Source of the DNA: Microbacterium sufflavum
GTDB lineage: Bacteria > Actinomycetota > Actinomycetes > Actinomycetales > Microbacteriaceae
DNA length: 64,000 bases
Direction of reading: 5' to 3'
Assembly: GCF_023101165.1 (NCBI RefSeq)
Contig: NZ_CP078076.1
Span: forward strand, 1,364,001-1,428,000
Below the pieces are notes generated by a model. It searched no databases. It was not told where the DNA came from and worked only from the letters and a program-made list of their open reading frames with translations. The position numbers were made by a program, and so were the translations under genes. Position 1 is the first letter of the stretch; every line of letters starts with the position of its first letter. This document shows, in pieces, positions 24,463 to 32,426 of the stretch.

Positions 24463-24957
24463 TCAGACTCCCGTTCCCGTCACGCCCAGTGCGGTCAGCA
24501 GCTCGTAGGCCGTGGACCGCGCGTGCACGATGACCGCGCCGAGCTGCGATTCCGCGGCCGATACCGACAGCAGCAGCTGCCCGTACGGCGCGAGGATGAA
24601 GCTCAGCAGCGCCATCTGGCTGTCTTCCACCGACAGCGAGACGATCGCGGACAGCGTGGGTTCGGTACCGCCCGAGATGATCTCCGCCTCGGCGCGGGCC
24701 ACGCCGAACAGCGAACCGTTCATGGCCGCGAGGTGCTCGCCCGACTGCGGGTCGAGTCCGATCGAGGCGATGTGCAGGCCGTCGGCGGTGCCGAGGACGG
24801 CCGAGGTCAGCTCGGGGAAGCGGCTCTTCAGCTGCTCCAGCCGGGTGATGGCGGACTGGTTCACGATGCCCGACCAGAGCGCCCAGTTGCCGGCGATGTC
24901 GGGGTGCATGCGTGACGGGTCGTGCGGAGCGGCCTCCGCGTCACCGTGTGGTCTCAT
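24463..24957 (-). CDS. Roadblock/LC7-domain protein B
   Basis: 164 residues. Roadblock/LC7 core from about residue 35 on: RLEQLKSRFPELTSAVLGTADGLHIASIGLD, then SLFGVARAEAEIISGG and LLSVSAAESQLGAVIVHARS. These small alpha/beta domains bind and regulate Ras-like GTPases (MglB with MglA). Its ATG overlaps the stop of the small GTPase gene (ATGA), so the two should be made together. It is the last gene of a three-gene unit whose first gene is another roadblock protein. No DUF742 or kinase partner of the Streptomyces conservon type is present. Confidence 0.75.
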   Translation of the reverse strand: MRPHGDAEAAPHDPSRMHPDIAGNWALWSGIVNQSAITRLEQLKSRFPELTSAVLGTADGLHIASIGLDPQSGEHLAAMNGSLFGVARAEAEIISGGTEPTLSAIVSLSVEDSQMALLSFILAPYGQLLLSVSAAESQLGAVIVHARSTAYELLTALGVTGTGV

Positions 24958-25493
24958 CAGTTCTCCTCCGGAAGGTCGAGCGCAGCGCTGGCGACGCGCA
25001 TCACGCTGTCGCGGTCGCGGGCGTCGGCCGCGAGCACGCGCGAGGGTGGCACCGCGTACTGCTGCAGCACGTCGGCGAGAGCCCGACGGATCGAGCCGAT
25101 CGATCGGTTGTCGCTGTGGCTGACGACGATGATCAGCCGATGCAGCTCGGCGGGGAACAGGCGCAACCACTCCGCCGTGTCGGAGGTCATGGTGGGCTGA
25201 TCGCCCCGCACCCAGAGCAGGATGCGGGTGCCGGGCAGCGACACGTTCGGTCGTGCTGCGGCGAACCGGCGCTGCCCCGGTACGCCGATGAGCGCGACAG
25301 AGACCTCGGGTGTCGGCCGCCACGTGCCGAAGTCGAGCCCGACCGTGGTCGTCGTCTTGTCCTCGCCCTGGGCCGCGGTGGCGCTCATCGGCACGTCGGT
25401 GTCGACCGGCGGCACGTCGCTCAGAGCGCGCACCGCGGTGGTCTTGCCGGCGCCGACGGGCCCCGCGAAGATCATGCGATATCGGGTCGGCAT
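24957..25493 (-). CDS. Small Ras-like/MglA-type GTPase
   Basis: 178 residues. P-loop AGPVGAGKTTAV near residue 9-20, a switch I-type Thr region GEDKTTTTVGLDFG, G3-like LIGVPGQRRF (PGQ instead of DxxGQ), and a SHSDN segment in place of NKxD. These changes are seen in bacterial GTPases of the MglA/conservon type. It lies between two roadblock-domain genes that probably act as its regulators, perhaps at the membrane or in polarity or wall growth. ATG 25493 gives the compact domain; a TTG at 25595 overlapping the upstream stop (TTGA) would add 34 residues and is an alternative. Confidence 0.72.
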   Translation of the reverse strand: MPTRYRMIFAGPVGAGKTTAVRALSDVPPVDTDVPMSATAAQGEDKTTTTVGLDFGTWRPTPEVSVALIGVPGQRRFAAARPNVSLPGTRILLWVRGDQPTMTSDTAEWLRLFPAELHRLIIVVSHSDNRSIGSIRRALADVLQQYAVPPSRVLAADARDRDSVMRVASAALDLPEEN

Positions 25494-25591
25494 GTCTGCT
25501 CGTCGCCAACGAGAGCGCCTCAGCGGCTTCTCCGAGGAGTGTGCCCTGCGTGGCCGCGAGCTTCCGAGGCCGCTCCCGACGGCCTCCTCGG

Positions 25592-25963
25592 TCAAGCGGC
25601 GAGCGCCGTGACGTGGCGGTTCACCGACGAGCGCAGCATCGCCAGGTTGGTCGCCTGCCGATCGGCCGCGATGTACAGGAACATGCCGCCGTCGATGAGC
25701 TTGAGGAGGTGCAGCTGCGTGTCGAGCGTGAGCAGCATGTCCTCCAGGTGGGCGTCGAGGCCGAGCGCCTCGATCGTGCGGTTCTTGTTCTTCACGATCT
25801 CGGCGTTGAAGGCGCTGGCGACATCGAGATCGAAATCCGCTCGGGTCGAGCTCGACGTGATCGGCAGCCCCGACTCCAGGTCGACGATCGATGCGCCGAT
25901 GAAGCCGTTGATGTCGTGGGCGATGTCGTCGATCAGCTGGTTCAGCTCATCTTGCGTGGCCAT
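25592..25963 (-). CDS. Roadblock/LC7-domain protein A
   Basis: 123 residues: short helix (DELNQLIDDIAHDINGF) then IGASIVDLESGLPI, a middle helix with NAEIVKNKNRTIEALGL, MLLTLDTQLHLLKLIDGGMFLYIAADRQATNLAMLR, and a C-terminal helix. This is the roadblock fold. It is distinct in sequence from the second roadblock protein at 24463. GGGGAGAA lies ahead of ATG 25963. First gene of the roadblock-GTPase-roadblock operon. Confidence 0.75.
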   Translation of the reverse strand: MATQDELNQLIDDIAHDINGFIGASIVDLESGLPITSSSTRADFDLDVASAFNAEIVKNKNRTIEALGLDAHLEDMLLTLDTQLHLLKLIDGGMFLYIAADRQATNLAMLRSSVNRHVTALAA

Positions 25964-26103
25964 GGTTCTCCCCAGTGTGTGGTCTTCACCGCGCACACCA
26001 GAGACCGCCCAGTGCGGTCACCCCCAGAGTGCACGCGATCAGAAAAGTGTATAACGTTACCCGCCACTGCGCGAACCGGGTCCCGCCACGCCGCGCTCGA
26101 GCG

Positions 26104-26772
26104 TCAGCCCTCGCGGCGCCGCACGATCTCGGCGATCCACAGCGGGGCGAACGGCGAGGTGCAGCCGGGAGCGGTGGGGTAGTCCGCCAGGACACGCAGG
26201 CGCTCGCCGATGTCGATGGCCCTGGAGCGGTGCTCCCGGTGGAAGATGCCGATCGTCGCGAGCGTCTCGTTCATCGCCCACTGCAAGCGTGGCGGCGCGT
26301 CGGCGAGGTCACGCTCGATGCGGTCGAGCAGCGCGTCGAGATCGAGCCCGTCGTGCTCTTTCGCGACGCGCACGGTCGTGAGCGACCAGGCGGCCGCGGC
26401 CACGGTGGGATCCGGGTCGTCGAACCAGCGGGTGCGGAGCTCCTCCGTGAGCGGCGACTTCTTCACGACGTAGTTCACGAACCAGTCGTTGACCTTCGGC
26501 GGACGCGTGTCGCGCAGCAGGGCGTCCAGCTCGTCGGCGGTGAAGTCCCGCGGCCGGCAGATCAGGATCGCCAAGAGCCGGGCGGCGGTGTCGCCGGTCG
26601 CCCACAGCGCGGTCGCGAGCGCCTGGTCGGTCCCGATCCGCTTGGCCAGGGCGCGCATCCGGCTGAGGTTGATGCCGTGGTCGTCGCCGCGCTTCTCGTT
26701 CGCCGCGCGCTGCTTCGGATCTTCGAGCGCCGCGAGCTCGGCCACGGCGGCGTCCACGGTCATACCGGCCAT
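26104..26772 (-). CDS. DNA alkylation repair protein, AlkD-like (HEAT repeat)
   Basis: 222 residues, all-helical. NEKRGDDHGINLSRMRALAKRIGTDQALATALW and the later VNDWFVNYVVKKSPLTEEL, DPDPTVAAAAWSLT and LQWAMNETLATIGI match AlkD/AlkC-like HEAT-repeat proteins that remove bulky or alkylated bases. The conserved WDxVD-type segment appears as VNDWFVNYVV. Three starts are possible (GTG 26778, ATG 26772, ATG 26763); none has a clear Shine-Dalgarno. Glycosylase activity is not certain because the family includes non-enzymatic members. Confidence 0.7.
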   Translation of the reverse strand: MAGMTVDAAVAELAALEDPKQRAANEKRGDDHGINLSRMRALAKRIGTDQALATALWATGDTAARLLAILICRPRDFTADELDALLRDTRPPKVNDWFVNYVVKKSPLTEELRTRWFDDPDPTVAAAAWSLTTVRVAKEHDGLDLDALLDRIERDLADAPPRLQWAMNETLATIGIFHREHRSRAIDIGERLRVLADYPTAPGCTSPFAPLWIAEIVRRREG

Positions 26773-26791
26773 GCTCACAGGGTACGCGCGG

Positions 26792-27829
26792 TCACTCCTC
26801 GTCGAGCAGCTCCCCGCGGATCCGCCGCAGGTCCTCCATGAGCGACCCGACGAGGATCCAGTGCTGCGACGACGGCGGACGGACCACCAGCGGCGCCGTG
26901 AGGGCCGGGATCGCCGAGGTCAGCGCCTCGGGCTCGGGCGCCGGCGCGGACGACTGCACTGCGAGCCGCACGTCGTGCCCCGCCCGGCGCAGCTGCTCCG
27001 CGATCGCGGCCACCGCCGGCTCCTCGCCGAGGCGGTCGTCGTAGTGGTCGAAGTAGGCGCGGGTCATCCCGATGGTCTGCGTGACGATGGGGGACAGGCG
27101 GTCGAGCAGCTGCCGCAGTTCCGCCAGGTCGGCCCGGTGGGTCGAGCGGCGCGGGTTGAGGGTGAGCGACTCCTCCCCGGCGGCGATCGCGGCCTCGGCG
27201 GCATCCTTCATCGGTCGGAGCAGCCGCACCTCGAGCATGAGCTCCTGCAGCCGCGCGGGGGTCTGCGGCTCGGGGAGGGCATCGGCGAGGCGGTCCAGGC
27301 TCGCCGCGAGCTCGCGCCCGAGGAGTCCGACGTCGCGCCGTGCCGGCTCGACCAGCACGGGCGGCACGATCAGGGCGTTCACCACGATGCCGATCACCAC
27401 GCCGATCAGCGTCTCGGCGATGCGGGCGATCGCATACTCCGGGCTCGACGACCCCAGGGCCAGCACGAGCATCGCCGAGATCGCGACCTGGTTGCCGGTG
27501 CCCGGCGAGGCCCGGAAGATCCAGGCGACGAGCATCGCCACCACGATCGCGAGCAGCACGATCCAGCTCGGTGAGCCGAGGAGGAGCCCCAGCGCGACGG
27601 CGATCACCACCCCCACGATCACGCCGATGCTGCGCTCCAGCGCCTTGGACAGCGACTGGTTGACGCTCGGCTGCACCACCAGCAGGGCCGCGATCGCCGC
27701 GAACACGGGCAGCTGCCCCGGGAAGGCCCAGCCCGCGATCAGCCAGGCCGCGATCGTGGCCGCGGCCGACTTCACGACCTGCAGCAGCGGTGACCGCTGG
27801 GAGGCGCGGATCGCGGCGGGGATGCGCAT
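26792..27829 (-). CDS. FUSC/aromatic-acid exporter family membrane protein
   Basis: 345 residues. The N-terminal half holds about six membrane segments including ALLVVQPSVNQSLSKALERSIGVIVGVVIAVALG and a QVAISAMLVLALG stretch; VGIVVNALIVPP ends it. The C-terminal half is soluble and helical (about 170-345). This is the FUSC/DUF939 layout seen in exporters of aromatic acids or in proteins of unknown transport role. The ATG follows GGAGG very closely. Neighbours on both sides are unrelated, so the substrate is unknown. Confidence 0.75.
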   Translation of the reverse strand: MRIPAAIRASQRSPLLQVVKSAAATIAAWLIAGWAFPGQLPVFAAIAALLVVQPSVNQSLSKALERSIGVIVGVVIAVALGLLLGSPSWIVLLAIVVAMLVAWIFRASPGTGNQVAISAMLVLALGSSSPEYAIARIAETLIGVVIGIVVNALIVPPVLVEPARRDVGLLGRELAASLDRLADALPEPQTPARLQELMLEVRLLRPMKDAAEAAIAAGEESLTLNPRRSTHRADLAELRQLLDRLSPIVTQTIGMTRAYFDHYDDRLGEEPAVAAIAEQLRRAGHDVRLAVQSSAPAPEPEALTSAIPALTAPLVVRPPSSQHWILVGSLMEDLRRIRGELLDEE

Positions 27830-27964
27830 GGCCTCCACGCTAGTGCGCCCGCGGGCGCGGGATGATACGCGCCGACTACGGGCCCGTCCATCGGGGTGGT
27901 GGATCCGCCGGCCAGGCGGAGAGTGGGCCACCCCAGCGACAAGCGACCCGGCGAGGAGGCCGAC

Positions 27965-28921
27965 ATGTACTTCCACCTGCAGCAGCTCATCAACGACATC
28001 GAGGTCGACGAACCGGACCCCGCGGCGGCCAACGCGCTGCAGGAGGGTCTGGGCGGCCAGTTCGGCGAGATGCGCACGATGATGCAGTACCTGTTCCAGA
28101 GCATCAACTTCCGTGGTCCCGCCGGCAAGCCGTATCGCGACCTCATCCAGGGCATCGGCACCGAGGAGATCAGCCACGTCGAGCTGATCGGCACGACCAT
28201 CTCCCGGCTGCTCGACGGCTCTCCGGCGTATCAGGGCAAGAAGGACGCCCCGGTAGATGCACCGGGAGCCGGCGGCGCGGTGCCGCTCGAGATCGCGCTC
28301 GACCACAGCAACATCCACCACTACCTGGTCGGCGCGCAGGGCGCCCTGCCGGTGGACGCGGCGGGGAACCCGTGGATGGGCAGCTACGTGTACAACTCCG
28401 GCAACCTCGTGCTCGACCTGCTCTACAACCTCATGCTCGAGTCGACCGGCAGGCTGCAGAAGTGCCGCCTGTACGAGATGACGGCGAACAAGACGGCGCG
28501 CTCCACGATCTCGTACCTCATCGTGCGCGACCAGGCGCACGAGAACGCCTACGCGAAGGCGCTCGAGACCCTGGGGGTGAACTGGCGCACCAGCCTGCCG
28601 ATCCCCAAGACGAACGCCGAGAGCTTCCCCGAGGTGAAGCGGCTGCTCGACCTCGGTCTGCAGAGCACGCAGTACTCGTTCGACCTGGACGACCGTTCCG
28701 AGGCCGGACGCATCTTCCAGGGGATGTCGCCGTCGGGCGACGGCACCGAGCTGATCGCCGACCAGCAGGCGCCGGAGGGCGTGCCGTCCGTCATCGCGCC
28801 CGAGCGCCCCGAGGAGTTCGCGCCGGGAGCAGACGCCGAGCTGCAGGCGCTCATCCAGGCCACCGCTGAGATGGAGATGGCCGACATCGAGGCGCCCTTC
28901 GGCCGGATGACGTCGAGCTGA
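27965..28921 (+). CDS. Manganese catalase
   Basis: 318 residues, ferritin-like fold. Dimanganese ligands can be placed: Glu in QFGEMRTMMQYLFQ, Glu and His in GTEEISHVELI, Glu in LMLESTGRLQ, and His in RDQAHENAY. N-terminal MYFHLQQLINDIEVDEPDP matches the family start, so ATG 27965 with GAGGAGG ahead of it is used. It should disproportionate hydrogen peroxide in the cytoplasm without haem. The C-terminal about 60 residues are acidic and Pro/Ala-rich. It is followed by a same-strand SRPBCC gene 102 bases downstream, often a stress-induced pairing. Confidence 0.9.
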   Translation: MYFHLQQLINDIEVDEPDPAAANALQEGLGGQFGEMRTMMQYLFQSINFRGPAGKPYRDLIQGIGTEEISHVELIGTTISRLLDGSPAYQGKKDAPVDAPGAGGAVPLEIALDHSNIHHYLVGAQGALPVDAAGNPWMGSYVYNSGNLVLDLLYNLMLESTGRLQKCRLYEMTANKTARSTISYLIVRDQAHENAYAKALETLGVNWRTSLPIPKTNAESFPEVKRLLDLGLQSTQYSFDLDDRSEAGRIFQGMSPSGDGTELIADQQAPEGVPSVIAPERPEEFAPGADAELQALIQATAEMEMADIEAPFGRMTSS

Positions 28922-29023
28922 GGACCGTCGTCGATCCGCGCTGCGATGTCAACCCCGTGGCCGATACCGGCTCGTGACGCCTGAATGGAAGCACACGAAC
29001 GACGAACAGCAGAGGAGCATCCC

Positions 29024-29479
29024 ATGGTGCAGATCATCGAGACCATCGACGTCGACGTTCCCGTCCGCACGGCATACAACCAGTGGACGCAGTTCGAGAG
29101 CTTCCCGAGGTTCCTCGACGAGGTCGTGTCCATCACGCAGACCGACGACACCCACACGCACTGGAAGGTGAACGTGGGTGGAGCGGAGCGCGAGTTCGAC
29201 GCCGAGATCACCGAGCAGCACCCGGATGAGCGTGTCGCCTGGAACAGCGTCGGCGGCGAGACCGAGCACGCGGGGGTGGTGACCTTCCACAAGCTCGACG
29301 ACACGTCGACCCGCGTCACGGTGCAGCTCGACTGGGAGCCGGAGGGGCTGCTGGAGAAGGTGGGCGCGCTCGTCGGCGCCGGCTCGCACGCCGTGAAGAA
29401 GGACCTCAAGAACTTCAAGGAGTTCATCGAGGGGCGCGGCGTCGAGACGGGCGCCTGGCGCGGCGACGTCGACGCCTGA
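29024..29479 (+). CDS. SRPBCC-family (polyketide cyclase/dehydrase-like) protein
   Basis: 151 residues. The START/SRPBCC pattern is clear: ETIDVDVPVRTAYNQWTQFESFPRFL, then WKVNVGGAEREFDAEITEQ, RVAWNSVGG, and a C-terminal helix LKNFKEFIEGR. This branch (often annotated cyclase/dehydrase) is common in actinobacteria beside stress genes; no catalytic residues can be assigned. AGAGGAG precedes ATG 29024. It probably shares regulation with the manganese catalase upstream and ends at a strong hairpin. Confidence 0.78.
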   Translation: MVQIIETIDVDVPVRTAYNQWTQFESFPRFLDEVVSITQTDDTHTHWKVNVGGAEREFDAEITEQHPDERVAWNSVGGETEHAGVVTFHKLDDTSTRVTVQLDWEPEGLLEKVGALVGAGSHAVKKDLKNFKEFIEGRGVETGAWRGDVDA

Positions 29480-29514
29480 TCCGCGGGCGACCGGAGGGCG
29501 CGCGACCGGAGATC

Positions 29515-29559
29515 GACGAGGCCCGGAGCACCGCAGCGCACGGGGCTCCGGGCCTCGTC
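29515..29559 (+). terminator. 15-bp perfect stem hairpin after SRPBCC gene
   Basis: GACGAGGCCCGGAGC (29515-29529) pairs perfectly with GCTCCGGGCCTCGTC (29545-29559) around a 15-base loop. No T-tract. It likely terminates the catalase/SRPBCC transcript. Confidence 0.7.
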
Positions 29560-29621
29560 GCGTGTCCGGCGTGCGCGGAGTCGGGGGTGCGCACGTCGGC
29601 GCCCCGTGCTTGCATGAGCGC

Positions 29622-30671
29622 ATGGAGAGGGACCGGAGGCTGCGCGCCGAGGCCGCAGCGGTCGCGGCGACCGCCGTGTGCTTCGTGCTCGGCGTCGGCG
29701 CGGGACTCGTCGTGCTGCGCGGGGCGTCCAGGCCGCTGACCGGCGAGACGGGTCTGGCGATGCCGGTCGCCGTGGTCGCCGGGGTGATCGCCGCGGGGGC
29801 CTTCGCGGTGAGCACACTGCGGCACCGTCGCGGCGAGACCACCGGGATGCCGCGCTGGCAGGTGATCGTGTCGCACCTCTCGGCAGGCGCACTCACGCTC
29901 GCGTTCGGCGCCGTGACCGTGATGGGCGTGCTGCTCACAGCGGAGGTGCTGGCCGTCGGGCTGCGCGGGCTCGAGCTCGGGGCGGTGGGCGGCGGTCTGC
30001 TCGCCGGGGTCGCGGCGGCCGTGGGCGGCCGGTTCGCGTTCGGGGCCGGGGTCGGGCTGCGCACGGCCGACCTCGCCGGGCTCCTGTTCGGCTTCCTGGT
30101 GATCGGCACGCTGTTCGCGATGGTGACGGCGGTCGACCCGCGGTGGTGGGAGGAGAACTTCTCGCAGCTCGGCGTGGGGTGGGCGTTCAACGGCACGCTC
30201 GTGGTCGCCGGGCTGCTCGTCGCCACGGTCGGCGCGTACATCGGCCGTGACCTGCACCGCCTGCGGGGCGACGACGCCCTGCCGCGCATCGCCGTGATCG
30301 TGGGCCTGTGGGCGGCCGCGGGTGCGGCGCTCGCCGCCGTGGGGCTGCTGCCCCTGTACCGGGCACCCCTGCCGCACGACATCGCGGCCTTCGCGGCGCT
30401 CGTGCTGTTCCTGGCCGCCGCGGCACTGACCACGGTCGCGGTACCGGGGCGACCGACGGCGCTCGTGGCGACGTCGATCGCGGTGGGCGTGCTCGTGGTG
30501 GTGGCGGTCGTGCTGTGGCTGCCGTTCGGGCTGTACGCGGTCACGGCGCTCGAGGCGATCGTGGTCGGGCTGGGGCTGCTGTGGCTGACGACGCTCGTGC
30601 GCGTGCTGGCGATCCTGGTGCCGGAGGCGTCGCGTCCCTCGGCCCGGCGCTCGCCGCTGCGCGCGGGCTGA
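29622..30671 (+). CDS. Polytopic membrane protein of unknown function
   Basis: 349 residues with about ten hydrophobic segments spread evenly through the chain, rich in Ala, Val, Gly and Leu. Short charged loops lie between them (for example RHRRGETTGMPRW and GRDLHRLRGDD). One conserved-looking loop, DPRWWEENFSQLG near residue 180, is tryptophan-rich; a similar segment is seen in DUF998-type membrane proteins, which is my best but weak suggestion. ATG 29622 is chosen because it starts just before the first charged stretch and membrane helix. It is isolated from both neighbours. Confidence 0.6.
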   Translation: MERDRRLRAEAAAVAATAVCFVLGVGAGLVVLRGASRPLTGETGLAMPVAVVAGVIAAGAFAVSTLRHRRGETTGMPRWQVIVSHLSAGALTLAFGAVTVMGVLLTAEVLAVGLRGLELGAVGGGLLAGVAAAVGGRFAFGAGVGLRTADLAGLLFGFLVIGTLFAMVTAVDPRWWEENFSQLGVGWAFNGTLVVAGLLVATVGAYIGRDLHRLRGDDALPRIAVIVGLWAAAGAALAAVGLLPLYRAPLPHDIAAFAALVLFLAAAALTTVAVPGRPTALVATSIAVGVLVVVAVVLWLPFGLYAVTALEAIVVGLGLLWLTTLVRVLAILVPEASRPSARRSPLRAG

Positions 30672-30690
30672 CGCCGGCTCGACGAGGGGG

Positions 30691-31290
30691 TCAGCGAGCT
30701 TCGGGTGCGAGCACGCCGGAGATGAGCAGTTGCACCAGGTCGGCAGCCCGGTACCGCGCGTCGCCGGTCGCGCCGATGCAGAGGTTCCCGATGCCTCGGA
30801 GCACGGTGTACGCATCGATCGCGGGCGTCCCCTCCGCGGACCCGCGCGCTGCCTCCAGGAGCGAGGCGCACACCGGGACGAGACGGTCGACGAAGTAGGT
30901 GTGCAGGGCGTCGGATCCGGCGCTGTCGCCCTGCAGTGCGCCGGGCAGGCCATGCTTGGTGACCAGGAACTCCACGAACAGGGCGACCCACGCCCGCAAG
31001 GCGGCTTCGGGGGTCGCGCTCTCCGCAAGAAGGCGGGGACCGGCGTCGGCGCACGCTTCGACCTGGTGCCGGTACACCGCGACCACCAGCTCGGAACGCG
31101 TCGGAAAGTGACGATAGATCGTCCCGACGCCGACTCCCGCCTTCGCTGCGATCTCTCGGACCGGAGCATCGACCCCGGACGTCACGAACACTGCTGCCGC
31201 CGCCTCGAGCAGAGCCTGCTCGCTCCGGCGCGGGCGACCCGCTCGCTGCGGCCGCGCATCGTGCGACGGCTCGCTCTCGACCTCGCTCAT
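30691..31290 (-). CDS. TetR-family transcriptional regulator
   Basis: 199 residues. N-terminal TetR DNA-binding domain with REIAAKAGVGVGTIYRHFPTRSELV (about 45-70) preceded by a basic GRPRRSEQALLEAAAAVF helix; the ligand-binding C-terminus is divergent. It is divergent from an alpha/beta hydrolase gene and the 123-base gap holds a perfect 9+9 palindrome (31325-31349), so it probably represses itself and the hydrolase. Ligand unknown. Confidence 0.85.
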   Translation of the reverse strand: MSEVESEPSHDARPQRAGRPRRSEQALLEAAAAVFVTSGVDAPVREIAAKAGVGVGTIYRHFPTRSELVVAVYRHQVEACADAGPRLLAESATPEAALRAWVALFVEFLVTKHGLPGALQGDSAGSDALHTYFVDRLVPVCASLLEAARGSAEGTPAIDAYTVLRGIGNLCIGATGDARYRAADLVQLLISGVLAPEAR

Positions 31291-31324
31291 GTCCTGCTCC
31301 GGTTCCCTCGACGGCGCTCGCTTG

Positions 31325-31349
31325 CATTACGGAGCATTGTTCCGTAATG
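31325..31349. promoter_or_regulatory. Palindromic operator between TetR and hydrolase genes
   Basis: CATTACGGA (31325-31333) and TCCGTAATG (31341-31349) form a perfect inverted repeat with a 7-base spacer. Size and position are right for a TetR dimer site controlling both divergent genes. Confidence 0.65.
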
Positions 31350-31413
31350 TTGCGGAACAGCGCTCCGATATCCACTATCGCAGAGCGCTGCACCCCTCGG
31401 AAAGGAACTCGCC

Positions 31414-32358
31414 GTGACCTCATCCATCGTCGACACGCTGGACGGCATCATCGGTGCCGGACGCGCGGTCGTCTCCGTCGCTCCCGTGGCGGTGTCCGCG
31501 CCCGGCCGAGCGGTTCCCCTCGACGTGCGGGTGTCCGCTCCCGCGACGGGATCGAACCTTCCCGTCGTGCTGTTCTCCCACGGCAACGGCTGGAACCTCG
31601 ATGGGTATGCGCCGCTCACCGCGTTCTGGGCCTCCCGCGGGTTCGTCGTGATCCAGCCGACGCATCTGGACTCGCGCCGCAACGGGTTCGGGTTCGATCA
31701 CCCGGTGTTCCCCACGATCTGGACCGAACGGATCACGGATCTCACTCGCATCCTCGACCAGCTCGACACCATCGAGGCCGCCGTTCCCGGTCTCTCCGGC
31801 CGCATCGATCGCACGCGCGTCGCCGCGACCGGTCATTCCTGGGGCGGACAGACCGCGCAGTCCGTGCTCGGGGCGCGGATCGTCGACGACTCGGGCACGG
31901 TCGGCGACGACATGTCCGACCGACGCGTCACCGCAGGCATCCTGTTCGCGGCGACCGGTGTCGGCGGCGACCACCTTCACCCTTTCGCACGGACGAACTT
32001 CCCCTTCATGCGTCCGTCCTTCGCGGAGCTTCGCACGCCGACCCTCGTCGTCGCCGGAGACCACGACCAGTCCGCGATGTCCAGCCGCGGACCGGACTGG
32101 TTCACCGATGCCTATACGCACAGCCCCGGTGCGACGGATCTCCTCACGCTCCACGGTGCCGAGCACTCCCTCGGCGGCATCGTGGGGTACGACGTCGCCG
32201 AGACCACCGACGAGCACCCCGAGCGGGTCGCCGTCATCCAGCGGATGAGCACCGCCTACCTGCGGACCGCTCTGCACGTCGACGACACCAGCTGGCCCGC
32301 TGCTCGCGCCGCGTTCACGGACGGCGGCCATCCGATCGGTCACATCGACAGCAAGTGA
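31414..32358 (+). CDS. Alpha/beta hydrolase (chlorophyllase/PAF-acetylhydrolase-like)
   Basis: 314 residues. Oxyanion region VVLFSHGNGWNLDGY, nucleophile Ser142 in TGHSWGGQT, acid Asp in VVAGDHDQS, and His in HGAEHSLGG. The topology resembles chlorophyllase-like or dienelactone-type hydrolases acting on small esters. GTG start with AAAGGAA ahead. No signal peptide, so cytoplasmic. Divergent TetR gene and shared operator suggest induction by a xenobiotic or metabolite ester; the substrate is unknown. Confidence 0.82.
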   Translation: MTSSIVDTLDGIIGAGRAVVSVAPVAVSAPGRAVPLDVRVSAPATGSNLPVVLFSHGNGWNLDGYAPLTAFWASRGFVVIQPTHLDSRRNGFGFDHPVFPTIWTERITDLTRILDQLDTIEAAVPGLSGRIDRTRVAATGHSWGGQTAQSVLGARIVDDSGTVGDDMSDRRVTAGILFAATGVGGDHLHPFARTNFPFMRPSFAELRTPTLVVAGDHDQSAMSSRGPDWFTDAYTHSPGATDLLTLHGAEHSLGGIVGYDVAETTDEHPERVAVIQRMSTAYLRTALHVDDTSWPAARAAFTDGGHPIGHIDSK

Positions 32359-32426
32359 GAGGTGTGCCCGTGTCCCTCGCCGTGCGCGAGCAGCAGGTGA
32401 GGGACCAGGCGCCGCCAGGGAGGAGG

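Noticed and set aside
25986..26195. Small frame with a hydrophobic end (VTLYTFLIACTLGVTALGGLW) upstream of the roadblock operon
   Set aside because: It uses codons unusual here, has no start with a ribosome site, and overlaps the end of the AlkD-like gene. The AT-rich patch around 26040-26060 is more likely promoter DNA. Kept only as a doubt.
30000..30671. Plus- and minus-strand Arg-rich frames within the membrane protein gene
   Set aside because: Shifted frames of a GC-rich hydrophobic gene with no plausible start or domain.
28949..31423. Very long minus-strand frame opposite the SRPBCC and membrane-protein genes
   Set aside because: Composition is Ser/Arg/Pro/Thr-rich with no domain and it runs antisense to clear genes. 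Such frames are expected at this GC content.
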